Assembly: GCA_963843315.1 (NCBI GenBank)
Contig: CAWJJU010000007.1
Location: 245,093-309,092 of the forward strand
DNA length: 64,000 bases
From: JAWVFM01 sp963843315
GTDB taxonomy: Bacteria; Actinomycetota; Thermoleophilia; Solirubrobacterales; 70-9
Direction: 5' to 3'
Shown piece by piece: positions 25,380 to 34,976 of the stretch. The stretch's first letter is position 1, and every line of letters starts with the position of its first letter. A program made the translations under genes and the position numbers. The notes beneath the pieces were generated by a model, which saw nothing but the letters and a program-made list of their open reading frames with translations, was not told where the DNA came from and made no database searches.

Positions 25380-26291
25380 CTAACCCGAACGCAGCGGGCT
25401 GCCGGCGTCCGGGCGGTACGAGCCCTCCGGCTCGACGTGGATCAGCACCTCCGACCCGGGCAGCTCGGCCTCGATCGCGTCGCGCAGGCGGTGCGCGATC
25501 TCGTGCGCGGACTCGAGCGTGGTGCCGGAGCGAAACTGAAGGTGGAAGTCCACGAGCGTCCTCATGCCGGAGCGTCGCGCGCGGAGCTTGTGGTAGCCGA
25601 CGATCCCCGGCGAAGCCCTGCGCTCGCGCGCGATTGTCGCCTCGATCAGGTCGAGCTCGGCCGGAGGAGGCGCCTCGTCGACAAGCGCTCGACCCGAGCG
25701 CATGAGGATGCGGATGCCCGCGAAGACGATCACGCCGGCGACGCCCAGGGCGGCGATCGGGTCGAAGACCGCGTTGCCGGTGAAGTGCACGAGGACCAGG
25801 CCCACGAGCACGCCGACCGACGTGAGCGAGTCGGTTCCCAGGTGCGCCGCGTCGCCCTCCAGCGCGGCGGAGTTGAGCGCCTTCGCCCGCCGGGAGAGGT
25901 ATGCGGCGACGGCGGCGTTGACGAGGGCCGAGGCGCCGATGACTGCGACGCCCACGCCGATGTGCTCGACGGAGGCGCCGTTCACAAGCCTGCGCGTGGC
26001 CTCGTAGATGATGATCCCGGCGCCGACGACGATCAGCATCCCCTCGATCACCGCAGCGAAGTTCTCGAACCGCGCGTGTCCGTAGGGGTGTTCGGGGTCC
26101 GGAGGCTCATCCGCCATTCGCACCGAAACGAGGGCGATGATCGAGGCGACCAGGTCGATCGCCGAGTGCGCCGCCTCCGTGACGATCGCGATCGAGCCCG
26201 TGATGGCGCCGGCCGCGAGCTTCGCCGCGACCAGCAGCGCGTTCGAGACGACGGAGATCGATGCGGCCCGCGCTTTCGAGCCGTTTCTCAT
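25380..26291 (-). CDS. Cation diffusion facilitator (CDF) family transporter
   Basis: 303 residues with six predicted membrane helices and a C-terminal cytosolic domain. Metal-site motifs: TEAAHSAIDLVAS in TM2 and EGDAAHLGTDSLTSVGV in TM5 (HxxxD-type), plus PDPEHPYGHARFENFAAVIEG between them. The C-terminal ferredoxin-like domain (MRTLVDFHLQFRSGTTLESAHEI...EVLIHVEPEG) senses cytosolic metal. It exports Zn2+, Fe2+, Mn2+ or similar using proton antiport. The ATG overlaps the rdgB stop (ATGA), so it belongs to the rph-rdgB operon. Confidence 0.93.
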   Translation of the reverse strand: MRNGSKARAASISVVSNALLVAAKLAAGAITGSIAIVTEAAHSAIDLVASIIALVSVRMADEPPDPEHPYGHARFENFAAVIEGMLIVVGAGIIIYEATRRLVNGASVEHIGVGVAVIGASALVNAAVAAYLSRRAKALNSAALEGDAAHLGTDSLTSVGVLVGLVLVHFTGNAVFDPIAALGVAGVIVFAGIRILMRSGRALVDEAPPPAELDLIEATIARERRASPGIVGYHKLRARRSGMRTLVDFHLQFRSGTTLESAHEIAHRLRDAIEAELPGSEVLIHVEPEGSYRPDAGSPLRSG

Positions 26292-26881
26292 TGCCGCTCC
26301 CCGAGCGCGTCGCGCATCGCCCGGGCCGCGCGGCCGCGGTGGCTGATGGCGTGCTTCTCGTCGGGGCTCAGCTCGGCCATGGTTCGCTCATCGCCGGGGC
26401 CCGTGTCGTCGGGGACGAAGGCCGGGTCGTAGCCGAAGCCGCCGCTGCCGCGGGGCTCGCGCGCCAGCTCGCCCTCGCAGCGGCCGTGGACCACGAGCTC
26501 GTCGCCCTCGGGCGAGACGTGGGCGATGGCGCACACGTAGGCGACACGGCGGTCGTCCGTCTGCCCCACCTCGCGCAGCAGCAGCCGGAGGTTCTCCTCG
26601 TCGGTCGCGCGCTCGCCCGCGTAGCGCGCCGATCGCACCCCCGGGCACCCGCCGAGCCCCGCGGCCTCGATGCCCGAGTCGTCCGCGATCGCCGGCCGAC
26701 CGGTCGCCTTGTGCGCGGCCCTCGCCTTGCCGAGGGCGTTCTCGGCAAAGGTCTCGCCGACCTCGGGTGGCAGCTCGACATCCTCGGGCAGCGGGATCAG
26801 CTCGACCTCGTCGAGGATCTCGGCGAGCTCGCGGAGCTTGTGCTCGTTGCGGGTCGCGAGGACCATCCGCTGCGCGGCCAT
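26288..26881 (-). CDS. rdgB: XTP/dITP diphosphatase (HAM1/RdgB family)
   Basis: 197 residues. MVLATRNEHKLRELAEIL is the family N-terminus, with TFAENALGKARAAHKATG, IADDSGIEAAGLGGCPGVRSARYAG and GSGGFGYDPAFVP completing the nucleotide- and metal-binding site. It removes non-canonical purine nucleoside triphosphates (XTP, dITP) from the pool. It lies 10 bp after rph, the usual gene pair in bacteria. Confidence 0.97.
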   Translation of the reverse strand: MAAQRMVLATRNEHKLRELAEILDEVELIPLPEDVELPPEVGETFAENALGKARAAHKATGRPAIADDSGIEAAGLGGCPGVRSARYAGERATDEENLRLLLREVGQTDDRRVAYVCAIAHVSPEGDELVVHGRCEGELAREPRGSGGFGYDPAFVPDDTGPGDERTMAELSPDEKHAISHRGRAARAMRDALGERQ

Positions 26882-26891
26882 GACGGCCGAG

Positions 26892-27611
26892 CTACCCGGC
26901 GTTGAGCTGATGCAGGCGCAGGGCGCCGATCGCCGGCTCGGCGAGCGCGAGCAGCTCGTCGAACGATGTGCGGGAGACCGGGGTCTTCTCCGCGGTCGCC
27001 TGCACCTCCACGAGGCCGCCCTCGCCCGACATCACGATGTTCGCATCGACCTCGGCGCGGGAATCCTCGGAGTAGTCGAGGTCGCAGAGCGCCTCGCCGT
27101 CGACGAGGCCGCAGCTGATGGCCGCGACGGAGCCGGTCAGCGGGTCGCGCTCGAGCTCGCCCGCGTCGAGCAGCCCGTCGATGGCCAGTCTCAGGGCGAT
27201 CCAGCCGCCGGTGATCGAGGCGCAGCGGGTGCCGCCGTCGGCCTGGAGCACGTCGCAGTCCACGTAGACGGAGCGCTCGCCGAGCGCGGTGAGGTCGACG
27301 ACGGCGCGCAGGGCGCGGCCGATAAGCCGCTGGATCTCGACGCCGCGCCCGTCCTGGCGGCCCTTGCGGGAGTCGCGTTCCTTGCGCTCGCCCGTCGAGG
27401 CCGGGAGCATCGAGTACTCGGCGGTGACCCAGCCGCGGCCCGAGCCCTGCATCCACTTGGGGACGTTCTCGGTGATCGAGGCGGTGCAGATCACGCGCGT
27501 CTCTCCCTGCGAGTAGAGGGCCGAGCCGTTCGCCGTGCGGACGAAGCCCCGCTCGACGGTGACGGGGCGGACGTCGACCGGGCTGCGGTCGTAGCTGCGG
27601 GCGGGCGGCAT
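26892..27611 (-). CDS. rph: Ribonuclease PH
   Basis: 239 residues, full length. Family landmarks are RPVTVERGFVRTANGSAL, the GETRVICTASI segment, AEYSMLPASTGERKERD (substrate-binding loop), RALRAVVDL, DCDVLQADGGTRCASITGGW and a C-terminal DEALCDLDYSEDSRAEVDAN-like region (here GEALCDLDYSEDSRAEVD). It phosphorolytically trims tRNA 3' ends. First gene of rph-rdgB-CDF. The sequence AAGACT 7 nt before the ATG is a weak match to the local leaderless promoter pattern. Confidence 0.97.
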   Translation of the reverse strand: MPPARSYDRSPVDVRPVTVERGFVRTANGSALYSQGETRVICTASITENVPKWMQGSGRGWVTAEYSMLPASTGERKERDSRKGRQDGRGVEIQRLIGRALRAVVDLTALGERSVYVDCDVLQADGGTRCASITGGWIALRLAIDGLLDAGELERDPLTGSVAAISCGLVDGEALCDLDYSEDSRAEVDANIVMSGEGGLVEVQATAEKTPVSRTSFDELLALAEPAIGALRLHQLNAG

Positions 27612-27659
27612 TGCGCCAAGTCTTTCACCCGCGGCGACGACCGCGCCCGGCCATGGCGC

Positions 27660-27893
27660 CTACTTGAAGGTCAGCGCGTTGACCGCGGACTTGATCTTGG
27701 TGACGATCAGCTCGGCCAGATCCGCGCCGGCGGTGGTGTGGAAGCCCTTCATCGCGGCGACCAGCGCGACCATGAGCATCGAGACCAGCAGGATCAGGCC
27801 GATGTATTCGACGGTGCCCTGGCCCGACTCGCGATCGAGCAGGCGGCGCAGGGCCGAGGCGCGGACTTCCAGATAGGTGATGAGGGCGTTCAT
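27660..27893 (-). CDS. Flp/Fap-type IVb pilin
   Basis: 77 residues. The leader with basic residues ends at the prepilin peptidase site in RESGQGTVEYIGLILLVSML (Gly before the mature start, Glu at +5 after it), followed by the hydrophobic N-terminal helix and a short C-terminal region (FHTTAGADLAELIVTKIKSA). A strong AAGGGGAG ribosome site precedes ATG 27893. No TadA/TadZ/CpaB or prepilin peptidase gene is in the window, so the assembly machinery must be elsewhere. Confidence 0.88.
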   Translation of the reverse strand: MNALITYLEVRASALRRLLDRESGQGTVEYIGLILLVSMLMVALVAAMKGFHTTAGADLAELIVTKIKSAVNALTFK

Positions 27894-28024
27894 GTCTCCC
27901 CTTTGGCGGTTTGGCGTATGCGCCGATGCTGCGCTGCGAAGGGCGACGTCTCAAGACGAGGCGGTGGAGAAAGAGCGCCGGGGCTGGGCCGGCTCGCGCG
28001 CGGACGGCGGCTAGGCTGGCCGCC

Positions 28025-28989
28025 GTGCGAGTGCTGGTGGTGACGAACATGACCCCGGACGCGGGCGCGCCCGCGCGGGGCAGCTTCATCCGCGACCAGG
28101 TTGCCGCCCTGCGCGATGCCGGGGTGGACGCCGAGATGCTCGAGTTCCCCGTTGGCAAGCCCGAGTACCCGCGGGCCGTGCGGGCGATCCGCAGGCGGCT
28201 CTCGGAGGAGACCTTCGATGTCGTCCACGCCCACTACGGACTCGTCGGCTGGTGCGCCGTGCTCGCCGGAGCCTCCCCCCTGCTCGTCACCTTCCACGGC
28301 ACCGACGTCCGCCACCCGGTCTCCGGCCGGCTCTCGCGGCGGCTCGTCCGCCGCGTCGACCTCGTCGCGCCGGTCTCGCGCGAGCTCCTTCTCGAGCGCG
28401 CGGGCGCTCCGGGGCTGCCCGCCCCGGAGGGCCGCACGGCGATCCTGCCCTGTGGCGCCGACACCGAGCGCTTCCGGCCCGGCGACCGGGCGGAGGCGCG
28501 CGCGACGCTCGGCCTGGATCCAGACGGCCGCTACCTGCTGTTCCCGGCCTCTCCCGGCCGCGCGCGAAGCGGCACGATCGCGCCGAGCAGGTCGCCCGGC
28601 TGGCGAACGCGAAACTCCTGACGGGCGGCGACATCGACTCCGAGCGCATGCCGCTGTGGATGAACGCCGCCGGCGCGATCCTCGTCCCCTCCGACTACGA
28701 GGGCTTCGGCCTGGTGGCCGTCGAGGCGCTCGCCTGCGACGTCCCCGTGCTCTCGACGCCGGTCGGGATCGCGCCCGCCTTGCTGGACGAAGTCGATGGG
28801 TGTCTGTCGGCGCCCTTCGACGCGTCGGAGTGGGCTGCGCTAGCGCGCTCGCACCTCGACGGCGAGGGCCGTGTGGCGGGTCGCGACTCGGCGATGCGGT
28901 TTTCCGCGCGGCGGCTCGCGGAGCGGGTCGCGGCGGCCTACGAGGATCTGGCGGACGGACCCGGCGGGCGAGCGGCCGATCTTTCGTAA
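28025..28989 (+). CDS. GT4-type glycosyltransferase, carries a frameshift
   Basis: GTG 28025 (TAGGCT 7 nt upstream) opens VLVVTNMTPDAGAPARGSFI, typical for GT-B glycosyltransferases, then FDVVHAHYGLVG, LLVTFHGTDVRHP and AILPCGADTERFRPGDR. Near 28,560 the frame slips by one base; the other frame continues RHDRAEQVARLANAKLL, MPLWMNAAGAILVPSDYEGFG (nucleotide-sugar E-x7-E region: EGFGLVAVEALACDVPVLST) to the stop at 28989. Joined length is about 321 residues, complete for the family. The acceptor and donor sugars are unknown. One indel, natural or artefactual, separates the halves. Confidence 0.8.
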
Positions 28990-28999
28990 TCTGCCCGCA

Positions 29000-31900
29000 A
29001 TGGCCGAAGACTCCGCAGAGACGAATGGCGCCGGGCGCAAGTCCGTGAGCAAGCGGATGATGAATTGGCTCGGCTACGGGCTGGACGAGGAGACGGGCAA
29101 GGCCCGGAGCGAGGAGGCCGCGTCGAAGCCGGAGCCGATCACGGCCGTCCACGACGCCGTGCCGCCTCCCGCCGAGGGCGAAACCGCGGACCAGGAACCC
29201 GCCGCCCCGGTGGCGCAGCCGGCGGCGCCACCCCCGCCACCCCCGCCCCCCGCTCCGGATCCGGAGCCCGAGCCGGAGCCGGACCCCGAGCCCGAGCCGG
29301 CATCCACTCCCGAGCCGGAGGCCGTGCACGAGGCCGCGCCCGCGTCGGAGGCCGCGCCGGAGCCCGAGGCCGGAACCGAGCCGAAGCGGCGCCGAGGGCT
29401 CTTCCGGCGCCGGAAGGATGCGCCGCACTCAGACGACGCGGCCGACGCACGGGACAAGGCGCCCGTGCCGCCGCCCGCCGAGGAGCCGGAGCCCCCGCCC
29501 GAGCCGGCTCCCGAGACCGAAGCCGCGCCAGAGCCCCCACCCGAGCCGGCAACCGGCGTCATCAAGTGGCCGCCGCCGAAGGAGCCCGCGGCGGCCGACG
29601 ACGCGCGCGACCCCTCCGACTGGGCCCCGCCTGGCGCGCCCGTGCCGGCTCCCGACCCGGAGCCGAGGGCGCAAGAGGCCCGCACCAGCTCCACCGACGA
29701 GTGGACGGTCGGCGCCGCGGCCGCGCCGGCAGCCGCGCAGCAGGCGGAGACCGAAGCCGACTTCACGCCGGCGCCGGAGGGCGGCGCGCGCCGGAGCCAG
29801 CGCCCGCGCCGGAGCCGGCGCCCGAGCCGGCGCCCGAGCTCGAGCCGGAGAGCGAGGAGCGTCGCGCCGACACGGCGGAGCGCATCCGCGTTGCGGCCCA
29901 GGACGCGGCGCAGGCGGCCGAGCAGCGAGCGATCGACGAGATCCTCGCGCTCGAGGACGACCTGGAGCGCGCGCGCACCGCGGCCAGAGGCCTGGAGCTG
30001 GAGCTGGAGAAGCGCGCGACCGACGCCGAGCACCGAGCCGCCGAGGCCGAGTCGAAGCTTCGCGAGGCGCAGTCCGAGCTGACCCGTGCCCGCGGCGAGA
30101 TCGAGTCCGCGCGCAGTGAGGCCGCGGAGCGCGAGCGAGCGGCCGCCGCCGCGGCCCGCAACGAGGCGCTGGCATCGGCGCGCGAGAGCGTCGAGAGCGC
30201 GTCGGCGCCCGAGGCGCAGCGCGCCGTACAGGAGGCGCTGGCCCAGGTCCGCGAGGCAGAGGCCCGGGCCACCGCCGCGAAGCAGGCCCAGGCCGAGGCG
30301 GAGCGCCGGCTGCGCGAGGAGGCGGGGGTGCGCGTGGCGTCGGAGACAGCGGACCTGCGCCGCGAGCTCGAGGCCGCTCGAACCGACGCCGACGAGCGCG
30401 AGGCCCAGGCCGCGAAGGCCGCCCGCGCCGAGGCCGAGGCGAAGTTCAAGGAGGAGCTCTCCACCCGCGTCGCCGCCGAGCGCGAGGCGATCCGGCGCGA
30501 GCTGGAGGACCAGGTTCTGCGCTCAGCGGAGACCACCCGCACCGAGGTCGAAGCCAAGGCGAAGGCGGCCGCCGAGGCTGCTGCCGCGGCCGACCTGACA
30601 AGGCTCCGGTCGGCCTCGGAGGAGCGCACCAAGCAGGAGGTCGACGCCGCCCGCTCCGCCGCCGAGGAGCGCTTCGCGAACGACCTGAGGATCCTGCGTG
30701 ACGAGCTGGACCAGGAGCGCGAGGACAAGATGCGGATCATCGAGTCCTCGGACCGGCGCCTTGGCGAGATCGAGAGCCGCGCCCTCGCCGCCGCCGAGCG
30801 CGTCACCGCCGCGGAGACCGAGCTCGCCGCCCAGGCCGAGCGGGTCCGCGCCGAGGCCGAGCGCAAGATCACCGAGGAGACCGCGCGCGCGAAGAGGGCG
30901 GCATCCGAGCAGGCGGCGGAGACGATCAAGCTGCGCGAGGCCGATCTGGCGCGCGCCGTCGCCGACGCCGACTCCGCGCGCACCGACTACGAGCAGCGCG
31001 CGCAGGAGGCCGAGGGCCGCGCGAGGGGGGAGGCCGAGCAGGCGCGCCTGGAGGCCGAGCACCGGATCGAGGCCGAGGTCGCCGCCGTGAGGGCCGAGCT
31101 CGACACGAGGATTCAGGGCCTCGAGGCCGAGCTGACCAGCGAGCGTGCCGCCCGCGCCAAGGACCTCGCGGACGCCGAGCGGCGCATCCAAGAATCGGAG
31201 GAGCGGGCGCGGGCGGGCGAGGAGGCCGCCGCCCGGTCCGAGATCGAGAGCCGCTCCTCGGCATCAGCTTGGCTGCGAGCCCAGACCGACGCGCTGCGCA
31301 AGGAGGGCGAGCACGCCGCTGCGGAAGCCGGGCGCGCCGCGCTCGCCGCCGCCGAGCAGGAGGCCGCCGCGAACCTCCGCTCCGAGCTCGACGCCCAGGC
31401 CCAGCGCCTGAACGCCGAGTCCGCGGCGCGGCTCGAGAGCGCAGTCGCCTCGGCGAAGCTCGCGGGGGCCCAGGAGGCCCGCGACGCGGTGCGCGAGCAC
31501 GAGGAGACCCTCGTGCGCGACAAGGCCGCCATCGAGGGCGAGCTCGCCGCGACCCGCCGCCAGCTCGCCGAGGCGCACGAGCGCGCCGCCACAGCCGAGC
31601 GCCGGGCGACCGAGATCGAGATCGAGGCCCGCCGCAACCTCGCCGAGGGCCAGGAGCTCCGCTTCCAGGAGGCCGAGACCGCCATCGGCGGAGTGGAGCA
31701 GCTCGCCAGCGGCGCCAGCGTGCGCGCACGCGACGTCCACAGCGTCGAGCCCGAACCCGAGCCGGCGCCGGAACCCCAGGCCGAAGAGGCTGCCGAGGAG
31801 GAGCCGCGCGGCCTCTTCAGGCGTCGGCGCACGCGCGCCAAAGCCGACCCCGAGCCCGTCGCGGAGCCCGAGCCCGAGCCGGCCCCGGTCGAGCCCGAGC

Positions 31901-32310
31901 CGGCCCCGGTCGAGCCCGAGCCCGTGCCCATCCCGGTCGCCGCCGAGCCCGCGCCCGTGACCGACGAGGCCGGCGAGCCCGAACCGGAGCCCGAGCCCAA
32001 GCGGCGCGCGACCACCCGTGCCAAGAAGCCGGCCACCAAGGCGAAGACCGCCAAGCCGCGAACGGCCAAGAAGCCAGAGCCGGCGCCCGAGCCGGAGGCC
32101 GAGGCGCCTCAGGTGCCGGAGGGCGATTCGGTCAGCCTTGGAAGCGCTAGCTTCGAGGAGTTCCGCAGCCTTGGCATGTCGGTGACCCAGGCCAAGCGGG
32201 TGATCCGCTACCGCGACGAGCGGGGGCTCAGCTCACCCGACGAGCTCGACGACGTGCCCGGGTTCCCCCAGGAGTTCCTCTCGGGCATCAAGGGCCGCCT
32301 GGTCCCGTAG
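29000..32310 (+). CDS. Giant coiled-coil protein with Pro/Glu-rich linkers and C-terminal helix-hairpin-helix, carries a frameshift
   Basis: About 1,103 residues once one missing base near 29,785 is allowed for. Order: N-terminal KSVSKRMMNWLGYGLDEETG; a ~230-residue acidic/proline-rich region; a ~600-residue continuous Ala/Glu/Arg-rich coiled coil (from ERRADTAERIRVAAQDAAQA to about 31,730); a second Glu-Pro-rich linker; a Lys/Ala-rich histone-H1-like stretch (TTRAKKPATKAKTAKPRTAK); and a C-terminal HhH motif (FEEFRSLGMSVTQAKRVIRY; LDDVPGFPQEFLSGIKGRL). The basic motif RGLFRRR occurs once in each linker. There is no signal peptide or membrane helix. It suggests a cytoplasmic filament or DNA-associated scaffold. 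Start ATG 29000 has TAATCT 7 nt upstream. Confidence 0.75.
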
Positions 32311-32316
32311 CGCGGC

Positions 32317-33324
32317 TCAGCCCGCGACCGCGGGCCAGCGCTTGGCCACCCGAGTGAGGTGCGGCTCCGCGGCCTCGCGGGGCCCCCGCGGAGCATCGCC
32401 GTCGCCCGCCAGCGCGCGGACCGATGCGACCACGGAGCGGCCGACGGCCGGCGGGTCGTAGCCGCCCTCGAGGCAGACGAGCACGGGCACCTCGAGCTCG
32501 GCGGCGAGATCGCGCATGGTCGCCGACATCCCGGCGTAGCCGGCCTCGTCGACGACGCAGTCGGCCAGCGGGTCGGCGCGGTGGGCGTCGAAGCCTGCCG
32601 AGACGATCAGCAGGCCGGGCTCGAAGCTGCGGGCCACCGGCGCCACGACGTGGCGGGTCAGCGCATTGAAGACATCGTTGCCGGACCCGGCCGGGACCGG
32701 CAGGTTGATCGTGTGGCCCTCCGCCCCGGCCTCGCCCTCGTAAGTGGCGGGCCCGGTGCCCGGGTAGAGCGGCCACTGATGGATGGAGACGTAGACCACG
32801 TCGGCCGAGGCAGCGAAGATCGCCTCGGTCCCGTTGCCGTGGTGGACGTCCCAGTCGAGCACCAAAACCCGCTCAACTCCGCATTCGGCGATCGCGTGGG
32901 TCGCGGCGACGGCCGCGTTGTTGAACAGGCAGAAGCCCATGGCCCGGTCGCGCTCGGCGTGGTGGCCGGGCGGGCGCAGAGCGGTGAGCGCGAAGCCGTC
33001 GCCCTCCTCGAGCAGCCGCTCGGCGGCCCAGGCCGCGCCGCCGGCGGAATGCAGGGCAGCCTCCCAGGAGCCGGGGCTGGTGAATGTGTCGGCGTCGATC
33101 GGGCCGCCACCGCGCTCGACGAGCGCCTGGATGGCGTCGACGTGCGCGGCGTCGTGGACGCGAAGAAGCTGCTCACGGCTCGCGGCGGGAGCCTCGGCTC
33201 GCTCGAGCGAGGGCCAGCCGGCCTCGTCGAGGGCAGCCTCGATGGCCAGCAGCCGCCCCGCATTCTCGGGATGGGCGCCGGTGTCGTGCGCAAGCGAGGA
33301 ATCGTGGTGGACGTACAGGCCCAT
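32317..33324 (-). CDS. Histone deacetylase-superfamily (acetylpolyamine/acetoin-utilisation type) amidohydrolase
   Basis: 335 residues. Zinc and catalytic motifs are complete: RPPGHHAE (His121/His122), DWDVHHGNGT (Asp159, His161) and GFDAH (Asp246), plus GFCLFNNAAV and CLEGGYD. Bacterial members deacetylate polyamines, acetyl-CoA-derived amides or proteins such as acetyl-CoA synthetase (AcuC-like). No acs/acuA neighbours help the choice. It is divergent from nadB and convergent with the coiled-coil gene. Confidence 0.93.
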   Translation of the reverse strand: MGLYVHHDSSLAHDTGAHPENAGRLLAIEAALDEAGWPSLERAEAPAASREQLLRVHDAAHVDAIQALVERGGGPIDADTFTSPGSWEAALHSAGGAAWAAERLLEEGDGFALTALRPPGHHAERDRAMGFCLFNNAAVAATHAIAECGVERVLVLDWDVHHGNGTEAIFAASADVVYVSIHQWPLYPGTGPATYEGEAGAEGHTINLPVPAGSGNDVFNALTRHVVAPVARSFEPGLLIVSAGFDAHRADPLADCVVDEAGYAGMSATMRDLAAELEVPVLVCLEGGYDPPAVGRSVVASVRALAGDGDAPRGPREAAEPHLTRVAKRWPAVAG

Positions 33325-33358
33325 GGGGGAATAGTTCTACTGATTAGGGTTCGGGCGC

Positions 33359-34819
33359 TTGTCCTCGGCCTCGACACAGGAGCACGGACGCTGCGACGTC
33401 GCGGTCATCGGCGGCGGCGCGGCGGGCCTTCACGTGGCGCTTTGCGCTGCCGACCTCGGCGCCGACGTGATCCTGATCTCGCGAAAGCCGCTTGCCGAGA
33501 GCTCGAGCTTCTGGGCCAAGGGCGGGCTGGCGGCGGCGCTCGCGCCCGACGACTCGCCCGAGCGCCACGCCGACGACACGCTCAACGCCGGGCGCGGCCT
33601 CTGCCGGCCCGACGCGGTCGCGGTGCTGGTGGCCGAGGCGCCCGCCGCCGTCGCCGAGCTGCGCGGGCGCGGGGTGCGGTTCGACCTCGAGCCCGACGGA
33701 GAGCTTGCGCTCGGGCTGGAGGGCGGGCACTCGGCGAGGCGAATCGTCCACGCCGGCGGCGCGCAGACCGGGCGCGAGATCACCTCGCGCCTGGCCGAGG
33801 CCGCCGCCGTGCATCCCCGCATCGAGGTGCTCGAGGGCGCATCCGCGCTGGCGCTCTCGGCTCCCGGCGGCACCTGCACAGGCGTCGTCACCGACCGCGG
33901 CGGCGTGGGGACCCCGGCGACGGTGCTGGCCAGCGGCGGCGGCGCCGCCCTGTGGTCGCGCACCACCAACCCATGGGGCGCGATCGGCGCGGGGTCCGTG
34001 CTCGCCGCCTCCGCAGGCGCGGATCTCGCCGACCTGGAGCTCTGCCAGTTCCACCCGACGGCGCTGTGGCTTCCCGGTAGCGATCACGACGGGGCGCTCA
34101 TCACCGAGGCCGCACGGGGGGAGGGCGCGACGCTCCTGGACGCCGCGGGACGGCGGTTCACCGACGAGCTGGCCCCCCGCGACCAGGTCTCCGCTGCCAT
34201 CGGCGACCGCATGCAGGCCGATGGAACCGACAGCGTCTGGCTCGACGTCCGGGCGCTCGATCCCGACCGCTTCGCCAACGTCTTCGAGACCTGCCGCGCC
34301 GCTGGGCTCGACCCGATGAGCGCGCCGGTGCCGGTCGCCCCGGCCGCGCACTACCTGATCGGCGGCGTCGCGACCGATCTGCGCGGCCTCACGACGCTCC
34401 CCGGGCTCTACGCGGTCGGCGAGTGCGCCTGCACGGGCCTGCACGGCTCGAACCGGCTGGCCTCGAACTCGCTGAGCGAGTGCTTCGTGTTCGGCCGCCG
34501 CGCGGCGGAGTCCGCGGCGGCGGCGGCCGGCGAGCGCCCCGCGCCGGACGACTCGGGCTGGCGCTTCGACCCGCCCACCGTCGCCACCCGGGAGGCCGTC
34601 TGGCGGCTCGCCGGCCCACGGCGCGAGGCCGCGGGGCTCACCGAGCTCGAGAGCGACCCCTATCCCCTGGCGCGGGCGATCGCCCGCTCGGCCCTGGCGC
34701 GGCGCGAGTCGCGGGGCGTCCATCGCCGGTCCGATTACCCGGGCCGCGACGGCGCGCTCGACGGCGTGCACATGGTGGTGGGAGCAGGCGAAGCGGTTCG
34801 CGAGGCGCGCTGGGCGTGA
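33359..34819 (+). CDS. nadB: L-aspartate oxidase
   Basis: 486 residues. FAD dinucleotide motif CDVAVIGGGAAGLHVAL, then LAESSSFWAKGGLAAALAPD (the NadB-typical SSxxAxGGIA region), HSARRIVHAGGAQTGREI, HPTALWLPG, GEGATLLDAAGRRFTDELAPRD, and AHYLIGGVATDL...YAVGECACTGLHGSNRLASNSL. It oxidises L-aspartate to iminoaspartate for NAD synthesis. Start TTG 33359 is chosen because TAGGGT lies 8 nt upstream and no better start exists. nadA and nadC are not adjacent. Confidence 0.93.
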   Translation: MSSASTQEHGRCDVAVIGGGAAGLHVALCAADLGADVILISRKPLAESSSFWAKGGLAAALAPDDSPERHADDTLNAGRGLCRPDAVAVLVAEAPAAVAELRGRGVRFDLEPDGELALGLEGGHSARRIVHAGGAQTGREITSRLAEAAAVHPRIEVLEGASALALSAPGGTCTGVVTDRGGVGTPATVLASGGGAALWSRTTNPWGAIGAGSVLAASAGADLADLELCQFHPTALWLPGSDHDGALITEAARGEGATLLDAAGRRFTDELAPRDQVSAAIGDRMQADGTDSVWLDVRALDPDRFANVFETCRAAGLDPMSAPVPVAPAAHYLIGGVATDLRGLTTLPGLYAVGECACTGLHGSNRLASNSLSECFVFGRRAAESAAAAAGERPAPDDSGWRFDPPTVATREAVWRLAGPRREAAGLTELESDPYPLARAIARSALARRESRGVHRRSDYPGRDGALDGVHMVVGAGEAVREARWA

Positions 34820-34868
34820 GCCTGGCCGGCCGGCCGGTCCGCTTAATACCCGCTTAACGCGAAACCCC

Positions 34869-34896
34869 TTGACGTAAACCTACTGACCGGTAGATA
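34869..34896 (+). promoter_or_regulatory. Canonical -35/-10 promoter
   Basis: TTGACG (34869-34874), 16-bp spacer, TAGATA (34891-34896). One of only two textbook sigma-70 promoters I see in the window. It would give a leader of about 75 nt before ATG 34977, unlike the leaderless pattern used by most neighbours. The leader contains a short TACC...GGTA dyad and an AGGGGG ribosome site. Confidence 0.65.
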
Positions 34897-34976
34897 CTTC
34901 CCCTGCCCCAGCCTGGACGCTTGTGCAAGAAAGCCGGGGCACGGGAAAGGACTAATACCAAGGGGGTACTAGGGAT

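Noticed and set aside
29200..32100. Glu-Pro and Ala-Glu-Arg repetitive DNA as a tandem repeat array or CRISPR
   Set aside because: No regular unit length or spacers; repetitiveness follows from the low-complexity protein. I saw no CRISPR array anywhere in the window.
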